Positions 1 to 10,099 of a stretch of DNA of 41,951 nt are shown in pieces. This DNA comes from Paramoeba atlantica (taxonomy: Eukaryota; Discosea): the NCBI GenBank assembly GCA_977017575.1, contig CDRNVI010000114.1, positions 1 through 41,951 on the forward strand, in the 5' to 3' direction. The notes beneath the pieces were generated by a model. That model did no database searches. It saw only the letters and a list, made by a program, of their open reading frames with translations, and was not told the origin of the DNA. A program made the position numbers and the translations under genes. Position 1 is the first letter of the stretch, and each line of letters opens with the position of its first letter.

Positions 1-1
1 A

Positions 2-670
2 ATCATTGCGGGTACCAGTGCGGTAGGTACGCAACAAACCATTGAATTAACTGAGGCTGCTGCCAGATTGGGTGTAGATGGGTGTTTGATTATGACACCT
101 GCATACGTAAAACCAACTCAAGCAGGCTTATATCAACATTATGCTGCTATTGCTAATGCGGTTGCTATCCCACAAATTTTATATAATGTACCGGAGCGTT
201 GTGTCTGTGATTTATTGCCTGAAACCGTTGTCGAGTTAGCGAAATTGCCTAACATCGTCGCAATTAAAGAAGCCAGTGGTGATCCAAAACGTTCGCAACA
301 GATTATTGAATTGTGTCAAGAATCGTTGGCAGTACTAAGTGGCGAAGATGCCAATACACTAGCCATCATGCAATTTGGTGGTAAAGGTGTAATTTCAGTC
401 ACGGCTAATGTAGTGCCTGAATTATCGCAAGCTCTGTGTGAAGCCGCTCTCCAAGGTGATATGCAACAGGCAAATGCGATTAATCAACAACTAATGCCGC
501 TGCATCAGGTATTATTCATCGAGACAAATCCAATCCCGGTTAAATGGGCGTTATATAAAATGGGGATGATTGAGTCTAGTATCCGCCTGCCATTAACGGT
601 ATTATCTGAGCCGCATCAGGCAGAGGTGCAACAAGCATTACAGCAAGCGGGTGTTGAATTGAAGTATTAA
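2..670 (+). CDS. dapA: 4-hydroxy-tetrahydrodipicolinate synthase, 3' part
   Basis: This is the C-terminal three quarters of DapA, which condenses pyruvate with aspartate semialdehyde in lysine and diaminopimelate synthesis. The frame is open from base 2, so the true start lies before the window. Visible family landmarks are YNVPER (active-site Tyr region), VAIKEASG (Schiff-base Lys), a GEDAN loop, GGKGVISVTANV and NPIPVKWAL, all in the expected order and spacing. It is followed 58 bases later by bamC and then purC, the gene order known from E. coli and relatives, which supports a gammaproteobacterial origin. No frame break is visible in this part. Confidence 0.95.
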   Translation: MIAGTSAVGTQQTIELTEAAARLGVDGCLIMTPAYVKPTQAGLYQHYAAIANAVAIPQILYNVPERCVCDLLPETVVELAKLPNIVAIKEASGDPKRSQQIIELCQESLAVLSGEDANTLAIMQFGGKGVISVTANVVPELSQALCEAALQGDMQQANAINQQLMPLHQVLFIETNPIPVKWALYKMGMIESSIRLPLTVLSEPHQAEVQQALQQAGVELKY

Positions 671-728
671 TCTTAAATAATAAGAACAATTAACATTGCT
701 TTTTGTTTTAAATAAAATTGGTAGGCAC

Positions 729-1768
729 ATGAAATACACAAATAAACATTATATGTATATTGCAATAGGGTTGTTATGCAGCATTGGTATAACCAGTTGC
801 GCACAATTGGATCCACATAAAACGTTGTGGGAAACAACCCAGCAAGTCACTAAAAAAGCCGGGATAGGTAACCGTGCTAATGAGTATCGAGACAGTAAGG
901 ATGAATCTGACTTGACTATGCCAACAGGCGTGCAGTTATCAGATAGTAAAGCATCGTATCCTGTTCCAAGTGTATCCAATCGCTCAACAACCTTATCTGA
1001 TTCTGATCTGCCACCAGGCAGTTTGGCAGCACGGGTTTATTTAACGAAGCAAGATCCAGGTACATTACAAGTTACTCCACTCAGTCAACTTAAAGTGACT
1101 CGTAATCGTGATGATACGGGATCATTACAGTTGAATACCGGGTTTCAATCAGCTTGGGATGTAACAGGTTTGGCCATTGTTACTAGCCCTTACCAGTTAG
1201 TGAACGCAAATCATGAGGTTGGTATTTATACTATTGCTGACCCAAGGCAAACAAATGCGAATAAACGAAAAAAAATACTGTATCAAATCACTGTTCGAGG
1301 TGGTACGGCACAACAATCACAATTGTTAATAGCTGGAGAAAAAGGGCAGCCATTGCCTGCTAATCAAACTGAGCAAGTGCTACAAACCTTACGTAAACAA
1401 TTATTGGCATTAAATAATAAACAAACTGCACAGTTAAAAACCGGTAGCGTTGGTCACAACCGACATTTTATGCTAATCCGGATATGTTGTTAAATCGATC
1501 CGTTCGTCAGGGACAATCTGCTATCATCACTGCATTGAAAAAAGCAGGGTTTACGACACTTAAATCAGCAGCAAAAAGCAGTGCTTATTTATTCGTTGAT
1601 ACACGTAACAATAAAAAGATTAGCAATGATATGCCAATTTATTTACTGTATTATCGCGATAGGGGACTGTATAGTACTTACTATGTATTAGATAGTAATA
1701 CTAAATTATTACCGGAAAACATAGCACAAGGGATGTTAACAGCTATTAGTAAAGCTATTAATCGCTAA
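729..1768 (+). pseudogene. bamC: BamC-like outer membrane lipoprotein, one frameshift
   Basis: Probable BamC (NlpB), a lipoprotein of the Bam machinery that inserts beta-barrel proteins into the outer membrane. I place the start at the ATG at 729, which gives MKYTNKHYMYIAIGLLC and a signal peptide ending in a lipobox-like ITSC. The first frame runs to 1493. The rest (FYANPDMLLNRSVRQG onward) lies in another frame and ends at 1768, so one base has been gained or lost between about 1440 and 1465. The combined length, near 346 residues, matches E. coli BamC (344). The main support is position between dapA and purC, because sequence conservation in this family is low. It could be a decayed gene or a consensus error. 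Confidence 0.75.
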
Positions 1769-1781
1769 GAGGAAATAATCA

Positions 1782-2513
1782 ATGCGGTTAGGTAATGAAC
1801 TAACTCGAGGCAAAACTAAGACGATCTATGAAACGGATGTGCCCGATCAACTCATCATTGAATTTCGTAATGATGTGACTGCATACCAAGCTAAAAAACA
1901 TCAGCAATTAGCACGCAAAGGCATGGTGAATAATTATTTTAATGCGTTCATTATGCAAAAACTACGTGATGCGGGCATTGCTAATCATTTTGAGCAATTA
2001 CTCAATGATACTCAATCCGTGGTCAAACGCTTGGACATGATTAAACTAGAATGTGTTGTGCGTAATATTGCTGCAGGCAGTGTGTGTAAGCGTTTAGGGA
2101 TTGAATCCGGCTATACGTTTAATACACCCTTATTTGAATTATTTTATAAAGAAGATTCATTAGATGATCCCTTAGTTAGCGAGGATCATGCACTTGCATT
2201 TAGTTGGGCAACACGTGAGGAATTGACACGTATGCGTGAATTAACCTTTGCCGTTAATAATGTATTAAAACCATTGTTTGCTGAAAAAGGTATTTTATTA
2301 GTAGATTACAAATTAGAGTTTGGGCGTTTTCAAGGTGATTTATTGTTGGGGGATGAGTTTACCCCAGATGGTTGTCGTATTTGGGATGTTGATACTCACC
2401 AAATTCTAGATAAAGATCGCTTCCGTCAAGATTTGGGGGATGTGATTGAAAGCTATGAAATAGCGGCAAAACGATTAGGCATCGTGTATCCAAATACATC
2501 GACAGCTGCTTAA
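1782..2513 (+). CDS. purC: SAICAR synthase
   Basis: Phosphoribosylaminoimidazole-succinocarboxamide synthase, the step of purine synthesis that joins aspartate to CAIR using ATP. The 243-residue protein matches the family along its length. It has an N-terminal RGKTKTIY ATP-binding segment, EFRNDVTAY, RKGMVNNYFN, the ECVVRNIAAGS signature, a VDYKLEFG strand and a DKDRFRQDLG C-terminal region. An AGAGGAAA ribosome site lies just before the ATG at 1782, and the gene begins 13 bases after bamC, so dapA-bamC-purC is likely one operon. It is one of the few bacterial genes here with an unbroken frame. Confidence 0.97.
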   Translation: MRLGNELTRGKTKTIYETDVPDQLIIEFRNDVTAYQAKKHQQLARKGMVNNYFNAFIMQKLRDAGIANHFEQLLNDTQSVVKRLDMIKLECVVRNIAAGSVCKRLGIESGYTFNTPLFELFYKEDSLDDPLVSEDHALAFSWATREELTRMRELTFAVNNVLKPLFAEKGILLVDYKLEFGRFQGDLLLGDEFTPDGCRIWDVDTHQILDKDRFRQDLGDVIESYEIAAKRLGIVYPNTSTAA

Positions 2514-2514
2514 A

Positions 2515-2551
2515 CCTAATCCGCAGTTGGATTAGCCTGCGAATTTTAGGT
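2515..2551 (+). terminator. Inverted repeat after purC, possible terminator
   Basis: CTAATCC (2516-2522) pairs with GGATTAG (2529-2535) around a six-base loop. A partly competing outer pair, AACCTAA with TTAGGTT, spans the same stretch. It directly follows the purC stop and precedes tRNA-Ser. There is no strong T run, so it may be a weak terminator or an RNA-processing structure. Confidence 0.4.
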
Positions 2552-2577
2552 TAAATGTAGCGTTTGCAAAGAGAATA

Positions 2578-2670
2578 GGAGAGGTACCGAAGCGGTCATA
2601 ACGGCGTCGACTCGAAATCGAATGGGGGGGTTAACGCTCCCACGCGGGTTCGAATCCCGCCTCTCCGCCA
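2578..2670 (+). tRNA. tRNA-Ser(CGA)
   Basis: A class II tRNA with a 7-bp acceptor stem (GGAGAGG at 2578 with CCTCTCC near 2660), an encoded 3' CCA ending at 2670, and a GGTTCGAATCC T-arm. Its long variable arm is typical of serine tRNA. The anticodon loop CTCGAAA places anticodon CGA at 2613-2615, reading UCG. The variable arm contains a run of seven G. The gene looks intact and bacterial. Confidence 0.93.
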
Positions 2671-2725
2671 GGCTTCGCCTGTCCTTCGTGCTTGCGCACT
2701 ACGCCGAACTACGCCCGGCAAGAAA
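2670..2725 (+). repeat. GC-rich palindromic segment abutting tRNA-Ser
   Basis: Immediately after the tRNA CCA comes AGGC-TTC-GCCT (2670-2680), then GTGC-TTGC-GCAC (2688-2699), then a CGCCGAACTACGCCCGGC tract. The GC content is clearly above the surroundings. It resembles an extragenic palindromic repeat or tRNA-processing/terminator structure. Only one copy is in this window, so I cannot show that it is repeated. Confidence 0.4.
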
Positions 2726-4713
2726 CGACCGAAAAGGAGGAAGAGTATCAAGGAAAGAGTGAAGAAGAATATGAAGAAGAGCATGATGTTTTCTATCAAC
2801 TTCCTCGACATACTCAGATCATTTCCCAATTACAATATAAATATTTATTAAATAAAGTTGAGCACTTCATAACTACTGAACCAGACAGTATACTTTACTT
2901 TATCGAAAAAGAACTGAAAAATGAATGTGAGAAGTATGTAGGTGAGTTTAATACTTTATTATCATCATTTAAAGGCAGCGAAGACAGCCACAAAATTTGC
3001 GCAGTAGACCTACATGGCCAAAATAACATTTCCTCATTATTGCGAAATGTTTTTTCTTATACTGGAGTTGTGTTGTCTATAGCTGCAATAGCTGCTTGTT
3101 TGTATAAAAGTAGTTCTATTGCTTTGTTTATAGCTGATATATTTAAATCTATAATTGATGATACTGAAGATAGATACTTATTATTTGTAGGCTTAGCAAC
3201 CATATTGTCCGCTATAGTTGTGCTAGCGTTGTTAATAGCGATATCTCATAAGTTTATACGTCAGATGTTTAATAAATTGGGTGGTACACTTTATATGGCA
3301 TCTGAATATAGTTACTACGATTCTATAAATCAGGATGATCAGTTTAAAGAAGCGATCTCATTAGATGAGATACCATCAGATGAGGAAGCCGGCAATCCAC
3401 CTAACACAGCACACATAAAAATTTTCCCTGCTGATTTGGCAAAAGTAATATCTTTTTCTAAGCATCCTATCGTTAAATTTTTTGCTATGTTATCTCAAGC
3501 AGACGATTTAACAAATGAGCCTGCATATATGAATATGATTCCATTACGATTAATACAACAAAGTAATCTTTTTCAGGAAGATCAACCATCTAAATTTAAG
3601 ACATACTTAGCACCACCTTGTGAATTTCTTGATAAAAGATAATCACTATGGCCAGTTTTTTGACTTTAAACGTACAATAACTACACTAGAAAACTCTGCG
3701 AAAAATTTACCTGACAGAATGAGCAACTTTGCAGATAGAATAAAAAAAATAATCCAAGAAAAAAATCTGTCAAATTTACCTAAAGTAAATTTTCAACGTC
3801 AAAATGGTACTGCTTTTAAATCTATCCTTGCAACAAGATTAGAATTGACACAGCAAGTTTAGATGAATTGGCATTGTTGCTTGCCTTTACTATGATTTAC
3901 GATAAATATAATCCAGGTGAAGAAAGAGATAGCTTATCTGTTGCTTCACAAGCTATCTACAATAGTTTATGGTTCAATAAAGAGGAATTGACTTTATTCG
4001 GCAATGCCTTCCTTGAACTTCAACAAGAAGAACGAGATGCTAAAAACACATTATATTGATGCATTTTCAAAATGGCTGCGTGAATCATTAGCATTACTAC
4101 GTCAATCAATTAATATTCTGCGAAGTGATATGCGTACTGGCTGTACTGTAGACTTTGTATCTTATTTTTATTATAAAAAGCAACCGGTTAGACCTTTGTT
4201 ACTACAAGCGCTTATTACTATTGCGCATGATCAGACTTTAAATTGTATCATTGAATTTTTTGATGATGATATGTAAGAAATTAGTCAATTCTTTAATCGA
4301 ATACGTAACGATAGTGGCATAAATGATATTAGCATAGATAATGAGTTGTTTTTTTGAAAAAATTGATCAAATAGAGCAGCTAACTAGTTTGGATAGTTTT
4401 AATAGAAAAATTAATTATGCTATTACAATACTTACACAGCTATTATTAGAAAAAGATTCTGATAAAAAAGAATCAAGAGGAAAATTAGAGGAAAAAAGAA
4501 GAAGCAGAAGATGTAGAAATTCCACTAGTAGAGGATGAATCATTATTAGAAGAACAAAGACTCAAAACATTATTTGCTCTGTGGTTTACAGAGAGCAGAG
4601 TAGAGCATGTATCAAGGCCTCCCGATTTGGTGATACCAACAGCTCCGTTTCTTGGCGCCAGCGTTAAAGGTGCTAAAGGCAATCCTGGCAGCAGTTGTAG
4701 TTTTAGTAATTAA
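2692..4713 (+). pseudogene. Unrecognised gene, heavily broken, with two membrane segments
   Basis: I do not recognise this protein. Consecutive open pieces in shifting frames (2692-3642, 3620-3862, about 3844-4059, 4004-4276, 4341-4538, about 4498-4713) read as one continuous protein of roughly 670 residues interrupted by about six breaks. The first piece begins with a Glu-rich stretch (EEYEEEHDVF). It then has a soluble part and two hydrophobic helices near residues 125-150 and 160-190 (VVLSIAAIAACLY and LLFVGLATILSAIVVLALLIAI). The remainder is helical and charged, with another Glu-rich stretch near the end. No good start codon is visible: there is no ATG in the first frame near its beginning, and the TTG at 2692 lies inside the palindromic segment. 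Membrane plus acidic helical make-up would suit a secreted or host-interaction protein, but that is only a guess. Confidence 0.45.
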
Positions 4714-4865
4714 ATATGCTCTAAAGCGAGAATAATAAATACATAGTCGCCCTCAAATTATATTTCAATCACGATGTGGGCAGATATAAAAGATGGACTC
4801 ATCTTAAGCTTATACCAGAGCTTCGTTGTGAAAGGTATGTTAGACTACCTTTGTTAAATTCTGAT

Positions 4866-4871
4866 AGGAGG
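4866..4871 (+). promoter_or_regulatory. Shine-Dalgarno AGGAGG
   Basis: A perfect AGGAGG lies four bases before the ATG at 4876, fixing the start of the glutathione S-transferase gene. The 162 bases upstream (4714-4875) follow the broken gene and presumably hold its promoter. I see no convincing -35/-10 pair there. Confidence 0.8.
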
Positions 4872-4875
4872 TAAT

Positions 4876-5561
4876 ATGGTGGCCGCAACGCAAACTACGC
4901 TATATGGCGTGCCTATTTCACCATTTGTGCGCAAAGTACGTGTGTTATTAGCGCATAAGCAAATTGACTATGAATTTGTATTAACCCGTCCACATGACAA
5001 GGCAGAGCCGTTTCAATCGCTTAGTCCTTGTGGTAAAATTCCAGTGTTTACTGACGATCAAGTTGTGCTACCCGATTCAGTTGCAAGCTGTGCTTATTTA
5101 GAAAGCACGCTATCCGAATAATCCAGTTTATCCAAACAATCCGGCTGATTATGCAAAAGCAATTTGGTTAGAACAGTTTGCTAATAATGAGCTAAGTCGT
5201 GTTATTAATCCCAAAATATTATGGGCACAGGTAGTCGGTCCATTGTTTTTTGGACAACCAAAAGATGATGCGGTGACTCATGATGCAATGGACTGTTGAC
5301 TTGCCTCCGTTATTTGCTTATTTGGAATCGCAGTTAACCAGTAGTTATTATTTTATTGGTAATATATTTTCAATTGCTGACATGGCTGTGGGTAGTATGT
5401 TATTAGGGATCTATCATGCTGGTTTTCATATTGATCCGGCAACCTGTCCAAGATTGGCAAATTTTATGGAACATTTTTTACAACATCCCATTGTCGCAAC
5501 ATTATGGCGTGAAGAATGTAATCTATTAGAAAAAGCTGCAACGCGTGGTGTCCCTGCATAA
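4876..5561 (+). pseudogene. Glutathione S-transferase family protein, two frameshifts
   Basis: A GST-like protein with a thioredoxin-fold N-terminal domain (TLYGVPISPFVRKVRVLL), the cis-proline motif GKIPVF and the DSVASCAYLE segment that binds the gamma-glutamyl end of glutathione. An all-helical C-terminal domain follows (IGNIFSIADMAVGSMLLGI). The reading moves frame near 5105 (the continuation reads YPNNPVYPNNPADYAKAIWLE) and again near 5275-5290, then ends at 5561. Total length is near 228 residues, normal for the family. The stop overlaps the next gene's ATG by one base. The substrate cannot be told; stringent starvation protein A is a relative, but its signature is not clear here. Confidence 0.8.
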
Positions 5562-6227
5562 TGTTAAGTTTGACTAAACAGCACGTTGCTAGTTTTGATA
5601 TTGATCCTCAAAATGCGTTTACGCCACATTGTCCAGATGAATTGCCAGTCCAAGAAGGGGATCAAATTGTTGCAGAGTTAACTGCACAAGCAGCTTGGGC
5701 AGCTTGGCGTATTGGTTCTAAAGATGCACACAGTCCACAGGCAATTTGGGTAAGTGATGCAACGCATCCACCATTATCCCCTTTAAATGCACCACAAGCT
5801 GATGTGTATTGGCCAGCCCATGCAATACCTGGCACAATTGGTTTTGAATTAATTGATAGTTTACCCAAGCCGGAAGAGTACGATTATTTTATTTTGGAAA
5901 GGGGTTGAGTTGGATTTGCACCCTTATGGTGCGTGTTATCATGATTTGCAAGAAACATTGTCAACCGGTGTCATTGAATTTTTGCATGCCCATGCGATTA
6001 AAGCAGTAATAGTTGGTGGATTAGCAACGGATCACTGCGTGAAAAATACGGTGTTACAGCTACGCCGTGTTAATATAGACGTGTTGGTTAATTTGGCTGC
6101 TTGTCGAGGTATTGATTCACATACGGTTGTTCAAGCAGTTACAGTAATGCAACAAGCTGGTGCGATATTACTAAATAGTGCAAGTGATTTAGCTCAATAT
6201 ATTAGTGTTAATGAGACAGTAACGTGA
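5561..6227 (+). pseudogene. pncA: Nicotinamidase, one frameshift
   Basis: PncA hydrolyses nicotinamide to nicotinate and ammonia in NAD salvage. It shows FDIDPQNAFT (catalytic Asp), a KDAHSPQ metal-binding region, WPAHAIPGTIGFEL, FWKGVELDLHPYGACYHD (catalytic Lys) and VGGLATDHCVKNT with the nucleophilic Cys. The frame changes near 5895-5903, in a GGAAAGGGG tract, so one base is probably gained or lost there. The stop overlaps the GTG start of pncB, so the two consecutive salvage enzymes are translationally coupled. All catalytic residues are present on either side of the break. Confidence 0.88.
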
Positions 6228-7386
6228 TTATTCAATCATTGCTTGATACAGATTTATATAAATTTACCATGATGCAAGCTGTGCTGCATCAGTTTCCCGG
6301 GGCTATTGTTGAATATGCATTTAAATGTCGTACTCCTAATATTGCGTTAAATAAACTGGCTGACAAAATCAGTCAAGAAATTGATCAGTTATGTCAATTA
6401 CAGTTTGCTCAAGACGAATTAGCCTATTTAAATGAGTTTAGCTTCTTTAAAAGTGACTTTATCGATTTTTTGCGTATTTTTAGATTAAACCGAGAATTTA
6501 TTAAAATTACGACTAAAGATGAATTTTCACTCTCAATTAAAGGCCCTTGGTTACATACTATTTTATTTGAAGTGCCTATATTAGCGATTATCAGCGAAGT
6601 ATATTTCAGAGAACTTTATCCTGATTTAAACCTTTGAAGAAGGTCGTAATCGATTACAAGAAAAGATTAAATTAGTTAAACAAGATCCATCTTACGGTAA
6701 CTTTCGATTTTCTGATTTTGGTACCCGTAGACGATTTTCACATGCTTGGCAACGTGAAGTAGATGAAACGTTATCAAAAGCATTGCCCACGCAATTTTCT
6801 GGTACTAGCAATGTGTTTTTCGCTAAAGAATTTGGTATTCGTCCAATGGGAACGATGGCACATGAATACTTACAAGCTTGCCAAGCGCTAGGACCACGCT
6901 TAAGTGATAGCCAACGTTTTGCTTTTGAACATTGGGCACAGGAGTATCGCGGGGAGCTAGGGATCGCCTTATCAGATGTATGTGGAATGAACGCTTTTTT
7001 AAATGATTTTGATTTATTTTTCTGTAAATTGTTTGATGGTGCACGTAATGATTCTGGTGATCCATTTATATGGGGAGATAAACTGTTGACACATTATCAA
7101 AAAAATGCGGGTTAATGCGAAAACAAAAACCATGTTGTTTAGCAATAATTTGACATTTCCCAAAGCGTTACAGCTGTTTGATTATTTTAAAAATAAAACT
7201 AATCCCGTATTTGGTATTGGAACCAATTTAACAAATGACATCGGTCCTGATCCTATTCAGATTGTGATTAAGATGATTGAATGTAATGGTCAACCAGTAG
7301 CAAAAGTGAGTGATGATCCTGGAAAAACCATGTGTCGAGATTTATCTTATCTTGCCTACCTTAAACAAGTCTTTCATATAGAATAA
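6224..7386 (+). pseudogene. pncB: Nicotinate phosphoribosyltransferase, two frameshifts
   Basis: PncB joins nicotinate and PRPP to make nicotinate mononucleotide, using the product of the preceding pncA. It starts at a GTG (MIIQSLLDTDLYKFTMMQAV), overlapping pncA by four bases. Family landmarks in order are the DTDLYKFTM start, [30 protein letters not shown] (around the regulatory His), [24 protein letters not shown] and CNGQPVAKVSDDPGKT. The frame changes near 6630 and near 7100-7110. Total length near 387 residues is normal. The motif usually read as TDTFGT appears here as [10 protein letters not shown], a possible relaxed position. Confidence 0.9.
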
Positions 7387-7402
7387 CTCAGGCACTATTA
7401 AG

Positions 7403-7424
7403 GAAAACCGCCATCTTTGGTGGA
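7403..7424 (-). terminator. Hairpin with T run, minus strand
   Basis: On the minus strand CCACCA and TGGCGG pair around AAGA (7408-7413 with 7418-7423), followed by TTTT. It lies between the convergent pncB and the minus-strand amidotransferase gene, so it could end transcription of the latter. Confidence 0.5.
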
Positions 7425-7453
7425 TCTTGCCAGAAAATGTAAACAAAAAGTGC

Positions 7454-8316
7454 TCATGTATGCCAAATACACTGCGCTTTTAGGATAATGGTTCTAAGTA
7501 GGTTTTCTAAATTCTTCTCTACTACTAGTAGATGATTCATAGGAACTTCTATCCATGCGTCAGCACAATCGTTTAAGCGTTCAGAGGCTATTAAGATCGC
7601 GTTGTTGTCATTATTTTGTAATTTATTATTTGCTAGATTTAGCTTGGTAAAATATAAGGTTAATGGAGCAAGGCTATTATAACTGTGATAGCGACTGGCA
7701 AATAGACGTTCACCATCGGTTAATACTGTACTGATTCTTGCTTTAGTACTGCCACCGAAACGCCGTTGGCGTTTCGTAATTTGGCTGATCATTTTATGGT
7801 ATGCTTTGATAATTTGCTTAGTTGTTGCATTGGCCATAGATTGGTTTAAGTAATGCATTAGCAACATAAACAAATGTTCTGAATCTGTTTGTCCATGAAT
7901 AGCATTAAACACATCTTGTTTTAGTAATTTATGCAAGCTGTATTTCAACTTATCAAAATCTTCAATTGTTCCATTATGAACAAATGCATATTGTTGATAG
8001 ATATAAGGATGCGTATTCTCTAAATTAACATTACCGATGGTGGAAGAGCGTACGTGTCCTAAAAACAGGTTGAACGTACTTTGTTTGCAATATGTGTTAG
8101 ATTTTTGTCATTCCAAGCAGGTAAAATTGATTTATATAAAGCAGGTGTTGCATCAATAGAGTGATTATACCAAGCGATACCAACACCATCACCATTTAGT
8201 GTCATGTCAGTTTCTCTAGCAGCACGGCTTTGATCAATCAGCGAATTTTCAGGTTTTTGCAAAATTTCACTAAGGATAATCGGGTCTTTACCTAAGTAAG
8301 CAACATAACGACACAT
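7454..8316 (-). pseudogene. Class II glutamine amidotransferase (YafJ-like), one frameshift
   Basis: The protein begins MCRYVAYLGKDP, where Cys2 is the N-terminal nucleophile of class II glutamine amidotransferases. It continues with GDGVGIAWYN, HIANKVRST, then in a second frame GHVRSSTIGNVNLENTHP, FVHNGTI and TDSEHLFMLLM. This order matches the YafJ/EgtC-like group rather than a GltB or PurF enzyme, since no synthase domain follows. The break is near 8060 in an A-rich run. Length is about 287 residues. The acceptor substrate is unknown. Confidence 0.85.
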
Positions 8317-8367
8317 ACCATAACTCTTAATTATTTTTTATATGCCGTTAATTATAGTCTTTATGCG

Positions 8368-9437
8368 CTAACTAGATGATTTTGCGGAAGTTTTTGCTAA
8401 TGTGGCGACAAAATCATTTATAAACGCTTCGGCAGATACTGACAGTGCAACATCTACTGTATGCCCAGTCTGATCATGTCGTTGTATCTTTCCCCATGTC
8501 TGAGACACTTTAGTTTCAACAGATAATGACATAGGGCGCGTGACTACATAGTTTGGGTGAGCTAATATCCCAGCAGCTAACGGATCCCAAAAGTAATACA
8601 TAATATCATTATTAGAAAAATAATTTCTTTCTAATAAACGGGTTAAAAATGTTGTAATGGGGTTATTGGGGTATTTATCAAATTTAGTCAAAATATTAGT
8701 ATTCAGTGGCACTTGGTTAGTAACATCTAATGGAATTAATGTAATTGGGACCCCTGATTGTAATATGATTTGTGCTGCAAGTGGATCAAGATAAAAATTG
8801 ACTTCGGCCGTATTATTATTTGTTTTTGGCATAATTTCATCGACATTGCCAGGTACATTAATTGCACCACCTAACATAACAATACGTTGAATATTCTGCT
8901 TTAAGCGCGGATTTTGATGCAAGACATTAGCTAATGTTGTTAATGGACCAATAGTCAGGATAGAAACCGGTTTTTCTGAATTTTTTAGCAGTTTTTTATA
9001 AGCAAATCTTGCAGGCATAATATCAAGATTATTTACTGGATATTCTGGCAAGTTCATATTTAATAATTCACTTGGGCTTTTGCGAAATTCATCAGGTAAT
9101 CGCTTATTACCAATTAAATTATAGGTTCTACCTTCACCAATAATAAGGGGTTTATTGTATTTTGCCAAAGCGAGTATTCGTTTAAATTTTCTTTTGCGAC
9201 TGGCAAAAATGATACGCCGTTACCATCTAAGATAATGCCACGCACATCAATATTAGGTTGCTTTAATAAATATAAAATAGCCATCCAGCCATCTGATCCC
9301 ATATCAGTATCAATAATGACATTTTTTTTGGTCGGTATGTTATTAAAGAATTTTGTACTGAGGATCCCAGTAAAACCTGCTATCAACAATATGGCTACAA
9401 TACTTGGAAAAATAATCTTACGCATAGCATCGCTCAT
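8368..9437 (-). pseudogene. Inosine-uridine-preferring nucleoside hydrolase, exported, one frameshift
   Basis: A nucleoside hydrolase that would split ribonucleosides into base and ribose. The N-terminus has a signal peptide or anchor (IIFPSIVAILLIAGFTGILS), followed by IIDTDMGSDGWMAILYLL, SILTIGPLTTLANVL, RIVMLGGAINVPGN, NFYLDPLAAQIIL, TLIPLDVT and FWDPLAAGILAHP. The metal-site motif is normally DTDxGxDD, but here the last Asp is Gly (GAT-GGC near 9285). The frame changes near 9150-9170. Start is the ATG at 9437; a second in-frame ATG at 9425 (MRK) is equally good. Export suggests salvage of host or periplasmic nucleosides. Confidence 0.85.
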
Positions 9438-9564
9438 CCTATAAGCCTTAAGTAGGTAAAAATCATATCATGCTTATATAGCTAAATAAACTGCACAGAC
9501 ATTTACTATGGATATCGATTTGTAGTAATATTCCTGTTCATTATCATGGCTGAGTAACCCATAT
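9438..9564. other. Divergent intergenic region
   Basis: These 127 bases separate the minus-strand nucleoside hydrolase from the plus-strand L,D-transpeptidase, so promoters for both should lie here. It is AT-rich, with several TATA-like segments (for example near 9465-9485). None has a clear -35 partner, and no operator-like palindrome stands out. Confidence 0.4.
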
Positions 9565-10054
9565 ATGGCGGATTCATACCATATTATTGTCGACTTATCA
9601 TTACAGGTATTACGCGTCTTTAATCAGCAAAGGGTATTGTTTTCTTACTTAATTTCGTCGGCTATCAATGGTGCTGGTGAACAAATGAATAGTGAAAAAA
9701 CACCACGTGGTTACCATCAGATCTGCGCCAAAATTGGGGCAGGGGCACCAATTAATACGGTATTTCATGCCAGAAGACCAACAGGAGAAATTTGTACACC
9801 TTATTTACAACAATGTTACCCGCATCGTGATTGGATCGTAACACGTATATTATGGCTTGCTGGCTGTGAGCCAGGTAACAATCGTTTTGGTGCGGTTGAT
9901 ACAGCAAAACGTAAAATTTACATTCATGGTACTCCTGATCCTAATGTGCTTGGTGAACCTAGTTCCCACGGCTGTTTTGCGCATGGCAAACCAGGATATT
10001 ATTGAGTTATTTGATATGATCCCAGCAGGCACACAAGTCTGTATTCAAACATAA
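9565..10054 (+). pseudogene. L,D-transpeptidase (YkuD domain), one frameshift
   Basis: A single-domain YkuD protein that would cross-link peptidoglycan or attach lipoproteins. It starts with SYHIIVDLSLQVLRVF, continues through TPRGYHQICAKIG, and carries the catalytic motif IYIHGTPD, then GEPSSHGC with the nucleophilic Cys. One extra base near 9978 shifts the frame immediately after that Cys; the continuation reads RMANQDIIELFDMIP and ends at 10054. No signal peptide is evident from the ATG used here. About 162 residues, short but normal for stand-alone YkuD proteins such as those of Legionella relatives. Confidence 0.85.
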
Positions 10055-10099
10055 TAAAAGGGTATCTTACATGAAAATTAATTGCGAAGGATAAACAAT

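Noticed and set aside
2596-2829. Minus-strand ORF of 77 codons over tRNA-Ser
   Set aside because: It is antisense to the tRNA and the palindromic stretch; the WRRGGIRTRVG string is the usual false translation of tRNA-Ser DNA.
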